DNA from: Pseudomonas koreensis
GTDB lineage: Bacteria > Pseudomonadota > Gammaproteobacteria > Pseudomonadales > Pseudomonadaceae
DNA length: 64,000 nucleotides
NCBI RefSeq assembly: GCF_025447595.1
Contig: NZ_JAOEJU010000029.1
Span: 1 to 64,000 of the forward strand
Direction of reading: 5' to 3'
The translations under genes were made by a program, and so were the position numbers. This document shows, one piece after another, positions 34,210-43,127 of this stretch. Position 1 is the first letter of the stretch, and the number at the start of each line of letters is the position of its first letter. The notes under the pieces were generated by a model. That model saw only the letters and a program-made list of their open reading frames with translations. It did not search any database and was not told where the DNA came from.

Positions 34210-35151
34210 ATGTCTGCAACAGAACCAACAAAGGGAATACATTACCCAAACTTTGACTGGCTGCGCCTCTTGCTGGCGATTCAGGTTGTCGCGATTCACA
34301 CAGGCGTCGGCTCCAATGTATTCATGAATCCGGTGCCCGCCTTTCTTGCGATCAGTGGCTTTGTGGTATTGGGAAGCATCGAGCGACGTCCCATCGGCCA
34401 TTTCTTCATTAGCCGAGCGCTTCGAGTCTTGCCGCTGTTGGCTGTATCATTCGTGGCGGTCGGTATTTACTTCAGCCCGGAAGAAATGTACAGGAACATT
34501 CTGTTTTGGCTGTGGCCAACTGGCACCCCGCCCGCCAACCCGGTCGTGTGGACGCTTATTTACGAAGAAACTTTTTACGCACTGCTCGCCATTCTGTTCT
34601 CGCTTGGAGTCTATCGGAAGAAGATAGTACCGATTGCCATCTGCGCCGTGATCATGGGCTTGTCCATTTCATTCAAACTCATTGCTCTACCTCCTCCATG
34701 GTACATGCTGGGTTCGGCATTCTTTCTGGGTAACGTTGTTTATCAGTCTCGCGACCTGATTATCAAATATGTGAACAAATGGGTAGCCACTGGACTGCTG
34801 ATTGCGTCGATAGTTGCTGTTTACAATCTTCCGTATCAGTCGACATTTCGTTACCCCGATACTTACATTGACTTCCTGGCTTTTCTTGCAATGTTGATTT
34901 TTGCCATTGCCGGGCCGCAACTACCACGACTCAAAGTAGACATGAGCTACTCAATTTACTTGCTTCACTGCCTGGTTCTGGCCCAAATCAATTATTTTGT
35001 GCCAATGGGTAACCGTATATTTTGGTTCACCTTGCTGACGACACTTCCAATCAGCTATGCAGCGTGGTACATCATCGAAAAGCCGGCGCTTGATCTGAAA
35101 AACAAAATACTCCAGAAAAAAGTGCCCGTCGGTAAGCTGGAACAAGCCTGA
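34210..35151 (+). CDS. acyltransferase family 3 membrane protein (copy 2)
   Basis: Also 313 residues, it aligns with copy 1 end to end: DWLRLLLAIQVVAIH (His30), NPVPAFLAISGFVVLGS, EERR-type loop, SLGVYR and AFLAMLIFAIAGPQLPR recur at the same positions. The tandem layout 49 bases apart points to duplication followed by divergence, mostly in the middle third. TTAGGGATA precedes the ATG. Role as copy 1: probable O-acylation of a surface glycan. Confidence 0.85.
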   Translation: MSATEPTKGIHYPNFDWLRLLLAIQVVAIHTGVGSNVFMNPVPAFLAISGFVVLGSIERRPIGHFFISRALRVLPLLAVSFVAVGIYFSPEEMYRNILFWLWPTGTPPANPVVWTLIYEETFYALLAILFSLGVYRKKIVPIAICAVIMGLSISFKLIALPPPWYMLGSAFFLGNVVYQSRDLIIKYVNKWVATGLLIASIVAVYNLPYQSTFRYPDTYIDFLAFLAMLIFAIAGPQLPRLKVDMSYSIYLLHCLVLAQINYFVPMGNRIFWFTLLTTLPISYAAWYIIEKPALDLKNKILQKKVPVGKLEQA

Positions 35152-35543
35152 ACCGCACTCGGTGATCAGAGCCGCTCACGGACGACGGCTCTGATCGCCG
35201 CAGAAAGCTTCCAGATCGCATTTTCCAGCATTAAAAGAAGGGACGACTCTTCAACGGTGACTGGTAAATACCTCGAAGCTGAGCAACCCGCACCGCGGAT
35301 TCACCATCGGCAATACAACTGCCGTCACAGTTACGCTACCATGTGCCCCACGGCGGGTATGAACCCTGCAATCATTGCCACTCAATCCACTCATGGCGTT
35401 CAGATGTCGCTATCGACCAGAACCCAATGGATCACTCCAGTTCGTTTCGGGGGTGGAATCCGGAAAAATGATAGCGTTTGAGTGGCACACAATTGGAACA
35501 GACAGAAACAGTTCCCCCTGAAACCCTTATGGAATCAGCCTCT
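35152..35543. other. intergenic region upstream of folE with a long inverted repeat
   Basis: Bases 35160-35200 form an inverted repeat, GGTGATCAGAGCCG with loop CTCACGGACGA and CGGCTCTGATCGCC, one mismatch, no T run. It may end the acyltransferase transcript. The rest is mixed sequence without a supported gene and must contain the folE promoter. Confidence 0.45.
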
Positions 35544-36089
35544 GTGACACTGGAACAGAATTACACCGCGATTCTCGGCCAACTGGGCGAGGACGTCTCC
35601 CGCGAGGGCCTGCTCGACACGCCAAAGCGTGCCGCCAAAGCCATGCAGTACCTCTGCCGCGGTTATGAACAGACGCTCGAAGAGGTCACCAACGGTGCCC
35701 TGTTCAGCTCCGACAACAGCGAAATGGTGCTGGTCAAGGACATCGAGCTGTACTCGTTGTGCGAACACCACCTGCTGCCGTTCATCGGCAAGGCCCACGT
35801 CGCGTACATCCCGAGCGGCAAAGTGCTGGGCCTGTCGAAAGTCGCGCGGATCGTCGACATGTACGCCCGCCGCCTGCAGATCCAGGAAAACCTAAGCCGC
35901 CAGATCGCCGATGCGGTCCAGCAGGTCACCGGCGCGCTGGGCGTGGCCGTGGTGATCGAGGCCAAGCACATGTGCATGATGATGCGCGGTGTCGAGAAAC
36001 AGAATTCGTCGATGATCACCTCGGTGATGCTCGGTGAGTTCCGTGAAAACGCAGCGACCCGCAGCGAGTTTCTCAGCCTGATCAAGTAA
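35544..36089 (+). CDS. folE: GTP cyclohydrolase I
   Basis: This is a 181-residue enzyme. Zinc ligands are Cys73 and His76 (SLCEHHLLPF) and Cys144 (HMCMMMRG). It opens GTP to 7,8-dihydroneopterin triphosphate for folate. The GTG at 35544 gives the usual pseudomonad N-terminus (MTLEQNYTAIL); an ATG at 35529 adds five residues and is the alternative, while a TTG at 35478 is unlikely. Gene order suggests the homologue of P. aeruginosa folE2. Terminator follows. Confidence 0.9.
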   Translation: MTLEQNYTAILGQLGEDVSREGLLDTPKRAAKAMQYLCRGYEQTLEEVTNGALFSSDNSEMVLVKDIELYSLCEHHLLPFIGKAHVAYIPSGKVLGLSKVARIVDMYARRLQIQENLSRQIADAVQQVTGALGVAVVIEAKHMCMMMRGVEKQNSSMITSVMLGEFRENAATRSEFLSLIK

Positions 36090-36100
36090 TTCGTGACAGA

Positions 36101-36132
36101 AAAAAACCGGCGTTGATCGCCGGTTTTTTTTC
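36101..36132 (+). terminator. terminator of folE
   Basis: AAAAACCGGCG-TTGAT-CGCCGGTTTTTTTT is a compact stem and T run. Confidence 0.9.
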
Positions 36133-36191
36133 GTCCGTGAAAAATCGGGTAAGCTGCGCGCCTTCTTCAATGTCCCTGTGAGGCTTGTAAC

Positions 36192-36563
36192 GTGTTCGTC
36201 AAAGCGCTTCGTGTCGGCCTCGGCCAACTGATCATCTTCGTTGATTTCCTGACCCGCCCGGGCAAGAAACAGCGCCCCGCCGCTGCCCAGGCTCAGGTTG
36301 ACGCCGCCGCCAAGGACCTGACCCTGTATCAGTTCCACGCCTGCCCGTTCTGCGTGAAGACCCGCCGCAGCCTGCGCCGCCTGAACGTTCCGGTGGCCCT
36401 GAAGGATGCGAAAAACAATGAACAGGATCGCCAGACCCTGCTGGAACAGGGCGGCAAGATCAAAGTGCCGTGCCTACGTATCGAAGAGAACGGCCAGACC
36501 ACCTGGATGTACGAGTCCAACACGATCATCGAATATCTGAACAAGCGGTTCGCCGCAGTCTGA
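36192..36563 (+). CDS. membrane-anchored glutaredoxin
   Basis: This is a 123-residue protein. The N-terminal hydrophobic segment (residues 4-20, KALRVGLGQLIIFVDFL) is probably a membrane anchor, and a glutaredoxin fold follows with the dithiol CPFC at 51-54 and the cis-Pro loop IKVPCLRIEE. It would reduce disulfides or glutathione adducts near the membrane. GTG start with TGAGG upstream. Convergent with the aminotransferase gene. Confidence 0.82.
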   Translation: MFVKALRVGLGQLIIFVDFLTRPGKKQRPAAAQAQVDAAAKDLTLYQFHACPFCVKTRRSLRRLNVPVALKDAKNNEQDRQTLLEQGGKIKVPCLRIEENGQTTWMYESNTIIEYLNKRFAAV

Positions 36564-36565
36564 CT

Positions 36566-36600
36566 CAAAAAAAAACCGGCCTGATGGCCGGTTTTTTTAT
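36566..36600 (+). terminator. bidirectional terminator between convergent genes
   Basis: AAAAAACCGGC-CTGAT-GGCCGGTTTTTTT lies between the glutaredoxin and aminotransferase genes, with T runs on both strands. Confidence 0.9.
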
Positions 36601-37763
36601 GCCGCCTGCGCTGCCTGTGCCTGACGCACCACCGCCGCCAGACGCTTGAGCCCTTCGTCCAGTCGTGCCGGATCGATGTGACTGAAGTTCAGGCGCAGAT
36701 GACCGGGATTGCGATCCGGCTCGGGGAAGAACGGTTCGCCCGGCATGAACGCCACATCGTTGGCCAACGCGGTGTTCAGCAACGTGCGGGTGTCCAGCGG
36801 TTGCTTCAGGGTCAGCCAGAAAAACAGCCCGCCCTGCGGCGTGTTCCAGTCCGCCAGATCGCCGAAGTGAGTTTCCAGCGCTGCTTGAAAGGCATCGCGA
36901 CGCTGACGGTAGAAGCCGCGCAATTCACTCAAGTGCTGCTGATATTTCTCACTGCCGATCCACTGCAACGCCTGCCACTGACCGATGCGGTTGGTGTGCA
37001 GGTCCGCTGACTGCTTGAGTTTGAGCAGATGCGGAAACAGATCCGGGCTGGCGATGAGATATCCGACACGCAGGCCCGGCAGCAGGGTTTTCGACACGGT
37101 GCCGGTGTAGATCCAGCTGGATTTCTTCAAACGTCCGGCAATCGGCTGGGCGCTGCCGCCGTCGAAGGTCAGCTCGCGATAAGGCTCATCTTCAATCAGG
37201 GTCACGCCAAATTCGTCGAGCAATGCCGCGACGGCAGCGCGCTTGGCTTCGCTGTAGCGCACGGCGGACGGGTTCTGGAAGGTCGGGATCAGATAGATGA
37301 ACGCAGGACGGTGCTGCTGCAGACGCTGACGCAACTGGGCGAGGTTCGGCCCGTCAGCCTCCAGCGGCACGGTCAGGCAATCGGCGCCGAACAGCTGGAA
37401 GATCTGCAAGGCTGCCAGATACGTCGGCGCTTCGAGCAGGATTTCGGTGCCCTTGTCGATGTAGAGCTTGGCCGCCAGGTCTAGGGTTTGCTGGGAACCG
37501 CTGACCACCAGCACCTGACTCGCCTCACACGGCAAACCCAGCGCCCTCGCCTCTGCTGCCAGCGCTTCGCGCAATGCCGGCTCGCCTTCGCTCATGCCGT
37601 ACTGGCCGAGAGAAAGCGGCATGTCGGCCCATTCAACCTTCGGCAACATGGCTTCGGCAGGCAAACCGCCAGCGAAAGACATGACCTCCGGGCGTTGGGC
37701 CGCGGCAAGGATTTCACGGATCAGAGAACTTTTGAGGCGTGAGACACGTTCGGAAAAAGCCAT
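36597..37763 (-). CDS. PLP-dependent aminotransferase, class I/II (2-aminoadipate-aminotransferase-like)
   Basis: This is a 388-residue fold-type I enzyme. SKTLLPGLRVGYL holds the PLP lysine Lys225, and EDEPYRE holds Asp192. The N-terminal MSFAGGLPAEAMLP and YGMSEGEPALREAL are typical of LysN/ARO8-type enzymes with broad amino-acid range. The ATG at 37763 is preferred over a TTG at 37802, because the TTG would sit inside a palindromic operator. It is divergent from marR. Confidence 0.85.
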   Translation of the reverse strand: MAFSERVSRLKSSLIREILAAAQRPEVMSFAGGLPAEAMLPKVEWADMPLSLGQYGMSEGEPALREALAAEARALGLPCEASQVLVVSGSQQTLDLAAKLYIDKGTEILLEAPTYLAALQIFQLFGADCLTVPLEADGPNLAQLRQRLQQHRPAFIYLIPTFQNPSAVRYSEAKRAAVAALLDEFGVTLIEDEPYRELTFDGGSAQPIAGRLKKSSWIYTGTVSKTLLPGLRVGYLIASPDLFPHLLKLKQSADLHTNRIGQWQALQWIGSEKYQQHLSELRGFYRQRRDAFQAALETHFGDLADWNTPQGGLFFWLTLKQPLDTRTLLNTALANDVAFMPGEPFFPEPDRNPGHLRLNFSHIDPARLDEGLKRLAAVVRQAQAAQAA

Positions 37764-37796
37764 GGAAGTCACCGCTAGCGAGGCATGGGAAATATG

Positions 37797-37813
37797 AGTC
37801 AAACTTGTTGACT
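37797..37813. promoter_or_regulatory. palindromic operator candidate between aminotransferase and marR genes
   Basis: AGTCAA-ACTTG-TTGACT is a perfect 6-5-6 inverted repeat centred in the divergent gap, of the size bound by MarR dimers. Confidence 0.45.
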
Positions 37814-37845
37814 GAAATTACGACACCCTCTCTGGAAACGTCAAT

Positions 37846-38289
37846 ATGCTTGACCTTAAAAACTGCGCCAGCCAACAACAAGCCATGGAAGCGTTTTTCT
37901 TCGGTTACCAGGCGTTCACTGCCAAGGCCGACGAAATGCTTGAGCGTCGCGGCTTGTCCCGCGTGCATCAACGCATCGTGTTTTTCATCGCTCGCTACCC
38001 GAACCTGAGCGTCAAGGAATTGCTCGCGCTGCTCGGCGTCAGCAAGCAGGCGCTGAACATGCCGTTGCGGCAACTGCAGGAAATGCATCTGGTGGACAGC
38101 GTGGCGTCGGAGACCGACAAGCGTAAACGCCTGCTGGAACTGACCGTTGAAGGCGCGAAATTTGAACAGGCGCTGCGCCGGGAACAGGTGAAATTACTCG
38201 AACGCGTGTTTGCCGAAGCTGGAGAAACGGCGGTAAACGGCTGGTTGGCGGTGAATCTGGCGCTGGGAACCAACCGCCCGAACGAGTGA
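37846..38289 (+). CDS. MarR family transcriptional regulator
   Basis: This is a 147-residue winged-helix regulator. The recognition helix region is LSVKELLALLGVSKQALNMP and the wing is ETDKRKRLLELTVEG, both standard MarR elements. It is transcribed away from the aminotransferase and probably controls it and itself through the palindrome at 37797-37813. The inducer is unknown; an amino or keto acid is plausible from the neighbour. Confidence 0.87.
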   Translation: MLDLKNCASQQQAMEAFFFGYQAFTAKADEMLERRGLSRVHQRIVFFIARYPNLSVKELLALLGVSKQALNMPLRQLQEMHLVDSVASETDKRKRLLELTVEGAKFEQALRREQVKLLERVFAEAGETAVNGWLAVNLALGTNRPNE

Positions 38290-38336
38290 TATAGCTTGAT
38301 CGCCAGTATTTTCGTCCACAAAACCAAAAACAATAT

Positions 38337-38364
38337 TTGCTTTATTTGTACACAAAAGCATAAT
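38337..38364 (+). promoter_or_regulatory. promoter of the purine permease with TTTGTACACAAA operator
   Basis: TTGCTT and CATAAT are 16 bases apart, 122 bases before the GTG start. The palindrome TTTGT-AC-ACAAA (38345-38356) lies in the spacer, so a bound repressor would block RNA polymerase. The same motif recurs at 42940-42951 and 43147-43156. Confidence 0.55.
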
Positions 38365-38485
38365 CCACAGCGTGCGAGTTCCTGACCGCATGGTCAACAA
38401 ATTCGCGTATGCCTCAAAGGGCCGCTGCCACCCCTCATGGGTCCGGCCCTAGAAATAACAATAAAACTCTTGAGGAGTACTCGCT

Positions 38486-39835
38486 GTGGAAAGCCGCAAA
38501 TCCGAAGCATCGACGCTGGAACTCTCGCCGCCGTTACGCAATGGCCTGCTTGAGCGCATCTTCAAACTCAGCTTGCATGGCACCACGGTGAAGACCGAGC
38601 TGATTGCCGGTCTGACAACCTTCATCACCATGGCCTACATCATTTTCGTCAACCCGAACATCATGGCCGATGCCGGGATCGATCACGGTGCAGCCTTCGT
38701 CGCGACCTGTATCGCCGCTGCGCTGGGCTGCCTGCTGATGGGCCTCTACGCCAACTGGCCGGTAGGCCTGGCGCCGGGCATGGGCCTCAACGCGTTTTTC
38801 ACCTACACCGTGGTCGGCACCATGGGCTACAACTGGGAAACCGCGCTCGGTGCGGTGTTCGTCTCGGGCGTGCTGTTCATGATCCTGACCTTTTCGCGCA
38901 TTCGCGAATGGCTGCTCAACAGCATTCCGGTCAGCCTGCGCTATGCGATGGGCGCCGGTGTAGGTTTGTTCCTCGGGCTGATCGGCCTGAAAACCGCCGG
39001 CATCGTCGTCGATAGCCCGGCTACCCTGATCAAGCTCGGCTCGCTGCGTGAACCCGGTCCGCTGCTTGCCGCCATCTGCTTCCTGATGATCGCGATCCTC
39101 AGCTACCACAAAGTGTTCGGCGCGATCCTCATCAGCATCATCACCGTGACCCTGGCCGGCTGGGGGATTGGTCTGGTGCACTACGAGGGCATCATGTCCG
39201 CCCCGCCAAGCCTGGCGCCGACCTTCATGGCCATGAACGTCGCCGGCGTGTTCAACGTCAGCATGATCAGCGTGGTCCTGGCCTTCCTGTTCGTGCACAT
39301 GTTCGACACCGCCGGCACCCTGATGGGCGTCGCCCAGCGCGCCAACCTGGTGAACGCTGACGGTCGTATCGAAAACCTTTCCCGCGCCATGAAGGCCGAT
39401 AGCGCCTCCAGCGTTTTCGGTGCAGTGGTCGGTGTCCCGCCAGTGACAAGTTATGTGGAAAGTGCCGCTGGTGTAGCCGCTGGTGGTCGGACTGGTCTTA
39501 CCGCAGTCACCGTGGGTGTGCTATTTATAGCCGCGATGTTCTTTGCACCGCTGGCCGGCATGATTCCCGCTTACGCCACCGCCGGTGCGCTGATTTACGT
39601 AGCGATGCTGATGATGGGCGGCATGGCGCACATCGAATGGGACGAAGCGACCGACAGCATTCCGGCCATCGTCACCGCGATCATGATGCCGCTCACCTTC
39701 TCGGTCGCCGACGGTATCGCGCTGGGCTTCATTACCTATGTCGCGCTGAAGGCCGGCACCGGTAAATACAAAGAGATCTCCGTCAGCCTGTGGGTGCTCT
39801 GCGCGATCTTCATCGCCAAGTTCATCTTCCTGTAA
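38486..39835 (+). CDS. NCS2 purine permease, AzgA-like group
   Basis: This is a 449-residue inner-membrane transporter with about 12-14 helices. TELIAGLTTFITMAYIIFVN, APGMGLNAFF and the GVPPVTSYVESAAGVAAGGR motif identify the AzgA-like branch, which imports adenine, guanine or hypoxanthine with protons. GTG start after GAGGAG. Its operator links it to the urate catabolic genes, consistent with feeding purine bases to that pathway. Confidence 0.85.
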   Translation: MESRKSEASTLELSPPLRNGLLERIFKLSLHGTTVKTELIAGLTTFITMAYIIFVNPNIMADAGIDHGAAFVATCIAAALGCLLMGLYANWPVGLAPGMGLNAFFTYTVVGTMGYNWETALGAVFVSGVLFMILTFSRIREWLLNSIPVSLRYAMGAGVGLFLGLIGLKTAGIVVDSPATLIKLGSLREPGPLLAAICFLMIAILSYHKVFGAILISIITVTLAGWGIGLVHYEGIMSAPPSLAPTFMAMNVAGVFNVSMISVVLAFLFVHMFDTAGTLMGVAQRANLVNADGRIENLSRAMKADSASSVFGAVVGVPPVTSYVESAAGVAAGGRTGLTAVTVGVLFIAAMFFAPLAGMIPAYATAGALIYVAMLMMGGMAHIEWDEATDSIPAIVTAIMMPLTFSVADGIALGFITYVALKAGTGKYKEISVSLWVLCAIFIAKFIFL

Positions 39836-39863
39836 GCGCTACGCGGTTCACGCTTCAAAACAG

Positions 39864-39889
39864 CCTCACCCCACCGGGTGGGGCTTTTG
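39864..39889 (+). terminator. terminator of the purine permease gene
   Basis: CACCCCAC-CGG-GTGGGGCTTTT lies 28 bases after the stop codon. Confidence 0.75.
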
Positions 39890-39922
39890 CACATTCTTGA
39901 TAACGATAAAAAGGAGCAAGTG

Positions 39923-40552
39923 ATGAGTCTGGAAACCTGGCTGCTGTTCAGCGGCGCTGCGCTGGTGGTGATCCTGATTCCGGGGCCGCTGTCGTTGCTG
40001 ATGATCAGCAACAGTCTGAATTACGGTCTGCGCCGGTCGTATCCGGCCTTTCTCGGCGGAGTGATCGCATCGATCTGCCTGCTTAGCGCTTCGGCGCTGG
40101 GGCTGGGCGCCCTGCTGCTGGCGTCGGAAAAACTGTTCAGCGCGCTGAAAATCGTCGGCGCGCTGTACCTGTTCTACCTTGCCTGGCAGAGCTGGCAGCA
40201 ATCGCGCCAGCCATCGGTGGGTGCCGAGGTACCGCAAGCAGCGCCGGTTCCGCGATTCCGCGCACTGTTCGGACGGGCCTTCGTATTGGGTGCCAGCAAT
40301 CCGAAAGACATTCTGTTTTTCGCCGCATTCCTGCCGCAGTTCCTCAGCGCCGAACAACCTTTCCTGCCACAGTTGTTGGTGATGATCGCCACCTGGACCG
40401 TCCTCGACCTGCTGTGCAAGCTGACTTATGGACTTGGAGCCCACGGCGCAGCGCGTTACCTGCGTAGCGGCAAGGGTCAGAGCTGGTTCAACCGCATCAG
40501 CGCCGGATTGTTTGGTGGTGCAGGTGCAGCTTCCTTGCTGAGCAGCCACTGA
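39923..40552 (+). CDS. LysE/RhtB family amino-acid exporter
   Basis: This 209-residue inner-membrane protein has six predicted helices. It keeps the LysE-family N-terminus (VILIPGPLSLLMISNSLNYG) and the central SNPKDILFFAAFLPQF motif. These proteins export amino acids such as homoserine, threonine or lysine, or amides. AAGGAG precedes the ATG. A terminator separates it from the permease, so it is probably its own unit. Confidence 0.85.
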   Translation: MSLETWLLFSGAALVVILIPGPLSLLMISNSLNYGLRRSYPAFLGGVIASICLLSASALGLGALLLASEKLFSALKIVGALYLFYLAWQSWQQSRQPSVGAEVPQAAPVPRFRALFGRAFVLGASNPKDILFFAAFLPQFLSAEQPFLPQLLVMIATWTVLDLLCKLTYGLGAHGAARYLRSGKGQSWFNRISAGLFGGAGAASLLSSH

Positions 40553-40710
40553 TTTGCGATGGGCATGCCGCCATTTCCCGTCGAAGTGGCGGCACCGGAA
40601 ACACCCGGCATCAACTGCCTCAGCCGATAAACATATGTACTACACGGGACAGCCCCGGCTTGAAGATGATCGAGCGCACCATCAACTGGATGCACTGAGC
40701 AAAACGATCA

Positions 40711-42351
40711 ATGAGCCCGAAAAAGCCGATCCGCCCGAAAACCCCACCTGCTTCAGACCAAAGCACCCCGACTCTGCGCGACACGACGCCTGAAATATCC
40801 GTCAGGCAGCCGCTGCATGTCGACTATCAGCACCTCGACCCGACAGCCACCCCGCATCCCGGACAAACCGATCCGCCCCCCTCCACACCGCCACCACTCC
40901 AGATAGCCGATCTACCCGCCGAAACCCATATTGCCCGTATCGAAAACGAGCGTCCGGTCACGGACTACTTTCTTGCTCCGCGGATCGTCGACAGATTGCC
41001 CCAGCCCGATCTACTGACGGGGTTTCGCAAGGCCGGGCCGCACACCTACGTCGACCTGACCGATGGCAGAACCGTTCTGCTCGGCACGGATCTGCAAAGC
41101 CGGCTCAGAGCCCGGTTGGCGACCGAACTCTGGGCGTCCGGCCCTCGACTCGAGCAGGTGCCAGGCACACTACAATGGCGCGCCGTGGCACCGGAGAGTT
41201 CACTGGACACTGACGCCTCCCGATTGTCTGTCACCCGCATCGCCCTATCCGATGACCGCACACACGTCACACCCTCCAAACGTCCTCGCATGACCAATGA
41301 TGGACAACCGAGCGGCGAATCGATCGGCCCGGACCGCACGATTACCGACATCGGCGCACAGCAGATCACAGCGTTTGATACCTTGAACGATCCCTGGAAG
41401 ACCTGGGGCATTACCGCCCATCATGTTTCAGCTGACGACATCAACATCAAAGGGGTCAATTACAAGGCCCTGCCCCGCGGCACCGAGCCCAATCATCCCA
41501 TTGTCTACGTCAAGCATCCGAACCACATGATCTACGACTATGCGTCGCTGGATCGGACATTGCGGGTCGATTTACTGCAGCAACCTCGCGGCGCCATTCG
41601 TGTTCCTCCAGAACTCCACTGGGAAATCGATCCGACCCTTCCATTCCAGAGACCGATGAGGGATACCGTCGCGACCTACTTCCCCGAGCTGGCGGACGTC
41701 ACCCTGCACAACGTCGCCAAACGACAATTCATGCTTGCCAATGGCTCCGAGCTGGCGACCGGCACCGGCCTGACCCTGTTGCGCCAAGCGTTCAATGACT
41801 GGAAAACCGGCACCGTCAATCCGCGTCCGGAGCTGATCGACCCGCTGCTGATGCTCGAATCATTGCCGCGCGCCGGATCCAGTATCAACCGCAAAATCGA
41901 GCTGCCCGTTGCCGGCGTGAAAAACGGCCTGCGTCGACTGGATTTCGACCCGGCCCGGTTTCGACAGGAATGGAGTTATTTCATGCCGAGCCATTCGGCG
42001 GTCGATATAAAGCGCTTCGCAGCGGGGCTTCTGACACGTAATGGTTACAGCGTTTTCGAGCCCAGCCCTGCACAAAGCTTTGCGGCAGTGGTCTTCAAGC
42101 GAACTGGACACGATTTCGTTTTTTTTCTCAGCCTGCATCGCATCAAAGGCCGCCAGATACCTCAGCCAATGAAGCAGGACCCGAAAGCCTCGAATATCAG
42201 GCTGATCGATCAGGTGGGGTCAGACGCCGCGCAAGCCGTAGAAGCGGCCCATGCAGTGAACAAGGTGATCTGGCTCAGGGGAGGCGCACAGACACTCGCC
42301 ACTTATCCGGATACGTTTTTCATTGTCAGGGATGATTACGCCAGGATTTGA
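40711..42351 (+). CDS. unknown 546-residue protein, possible secreted effector or toxin
   Basis: I recognise no domain with certainty. Residues 1-65 are rich in Pro and Thr and look disordered. A basic PSKRPRM patch at 188-194 resembles a nuclear-import signal. Residues about 215-390 form a compact region (KGVNYKALPRGTE, HPIVYVKHPNHMIYDYASLD), and the C-terminal part (YFMPSHSAVDIKRFAAGLL to VRDDYARI) appears enzyme-like. It has no signal peptide or membrane helix. Style resembles large pseudomonad toxin-like proteins. It interrupts the purine locus and has a weak ribosome-binding site. Confidence 0.55.
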   Translation: MSPKKPIRPKTPPASDQSTPTLRDTTPEISVRQPLHVDYQHLDPTATPHPGQTDPPPSTPPPLQIADLPAETHIARIENERPVTDYFLAPRIVDRLPQPDLLTGFRKAGPHTYVDLTDGRTVLLGTDLQSRLRARLATELWASGPRLEQVPGTLQWRAVAPESSLDTDASRLSVTRIALSDDRTHVTPSKRPRMTNDGQPSGESIGPDRTITDIGAQQITAFDTLNDPWKTWGITAHHVSADDINIKGVNYKALPRGTEPNHPIVYVKHPNHMIYDYASLDRTLRVDLLQQPRGAIRVPPELHWEIDPTLPFQRPMRDTVATYFPELADVTLHNVAKRQFMLANGSELATGTGLTLLRQAFNDWKTGTVNPRPELIDPLLMLESLPRAGSSINRKIELPVAGVKNGLRRLDFDPARFRQEWSYFMPSHSAVDIKRFAAGLLTRNGYSVFEPSPAQSFAAVVFKRTGHDFVFFLSLHRIKGRQIPQPMKQDPKASNIRLIDQVGSDAAQAVEAAHAVNKVIWLRGGAQTLATYPDTFFIVRDDYARI

Positions 42352-42370
42352 GGCTTCGCAGGCGCGAGGC

Positions 42371-42397
42371 CAAAAAAAGCCCGCAGTGTGAGCGGGC
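42371..42397 (-). terminator. terminator of uraH
   Basis: GCCCGCTCACACTGCGGGC followed by seven T on the minus strand, about 60 bases past the uraH stop. Confidence 0.85.
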
Positions 42398-42455
42398 GAA
42401 AGACCAAAGAAGCTATATGCGCAGTCGCTTCCCGGCAGGGGCAGCTGCTTGGGGG

Positions 42456-42809
42456 TCAGCTGCCCCGATAGGTGGAATAGCTGTAAGGCGAGATCAGCAA
42501 CGGTACGTGGTAGTGATCCTGTTCGGCAGAGATACCGAACCGCAGCACGACCACGTCCAGGAATGCCGGCTCCGGCAACTGGACGCCACAGGCGCGGTAG
42601 TAATCGCCGGCGTGGAACTGAACCTGATAGACACCGGTACGATAGTCATCGCCTTGCAGCAGCGGCGCATCGACCCGACCATCGCTGTTGGTAAGCGCAC
42701 TGGCGACCAATTCCAGGTGCGAACCTTCAACGCGGTACAGCTCGACCTTGATCGAGCTGCCCGGGCAACCGTGTGCAGCGTCCAAAACGTGTGTTGTCAA
42801 ACGTCCCAT
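42456..42809 (-). CDS. uraH: 5-hydroxyisourate hydrolase
   Basis: This is a 117-residue transthyretin-related protein. LTTHVLDAAHGCPG at the N-terminus supplies an active-site His, and the protein ends in the diagnostic YRGS. It hydrolyses 5-hydroxyisourate, made by PuuD, to the OHCU intermediate used by UraD. It is transcribed away from puuE across a 430-base control region. Confidence 0.95.
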   Translation of the reverse strand: MGRLTTHVLDAAHGCPGSSIKVELYRVEGSHLELVASALTNSDGRVDAPLLQGDDYRTGVYQVQFHAGDYYRACGVQLPEPAFLDVVVLRFGISAEQDHYHVPLLISPYSYSTYRGS

Positions 42810-42939
42810 TGATTCTGCGCGCCTGCCTGCGTGGAGCAGTCAGACTTCGCGCCTCCCGAAGTCAGTTGAAAAGGAGACCGCACCGTTTCGGAGCACGAAA
42901 AGTTGCGGCGAGCGATTGATTAAGACACTTTTCAAAAAA

Positions 42940-42951
42940 ATTGTACACAAT
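42940..42951. promoter_or_regulatory. operator candidate on the uraH side (ATTGTACACAAT)
   Basis: ATTGT-AC-ACAAT has perfect five-base arms. On the uraH strand it contains TACAAT, a possible -10 box, so binding would repress uraH. Confidence 0.55.
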
Positions 42952-43127
42952 AAAAACGACATTTTTCCTCCTACCCCCGCCATCCTTCGATTTCCCGGTG
43001 ATTTGCCGTTTAACCTTGCATCCATTGAACCCCCAATCCATTAGCTGACTGGTCAGGCAGGTTTCTTGCAGGCTCACGCCAATAACAGCAAAAGATGACA
43101 GCCGATGAAAAATGCGAAAAATCAGGC

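Noticed and set aside
35478..35544. Longer FolE from a TTG at 35478
   Set aside because: The added residues are not part of the family and no ribosome-binding site is present; GTG at 35544 or ATG at 35529 fit better.
38290..38485. Purine riboswitch upstream of the permease
   Set aside because: I could not find the conserved loops of a purine aptamer; the palindrome within the promoter explains control more simply.
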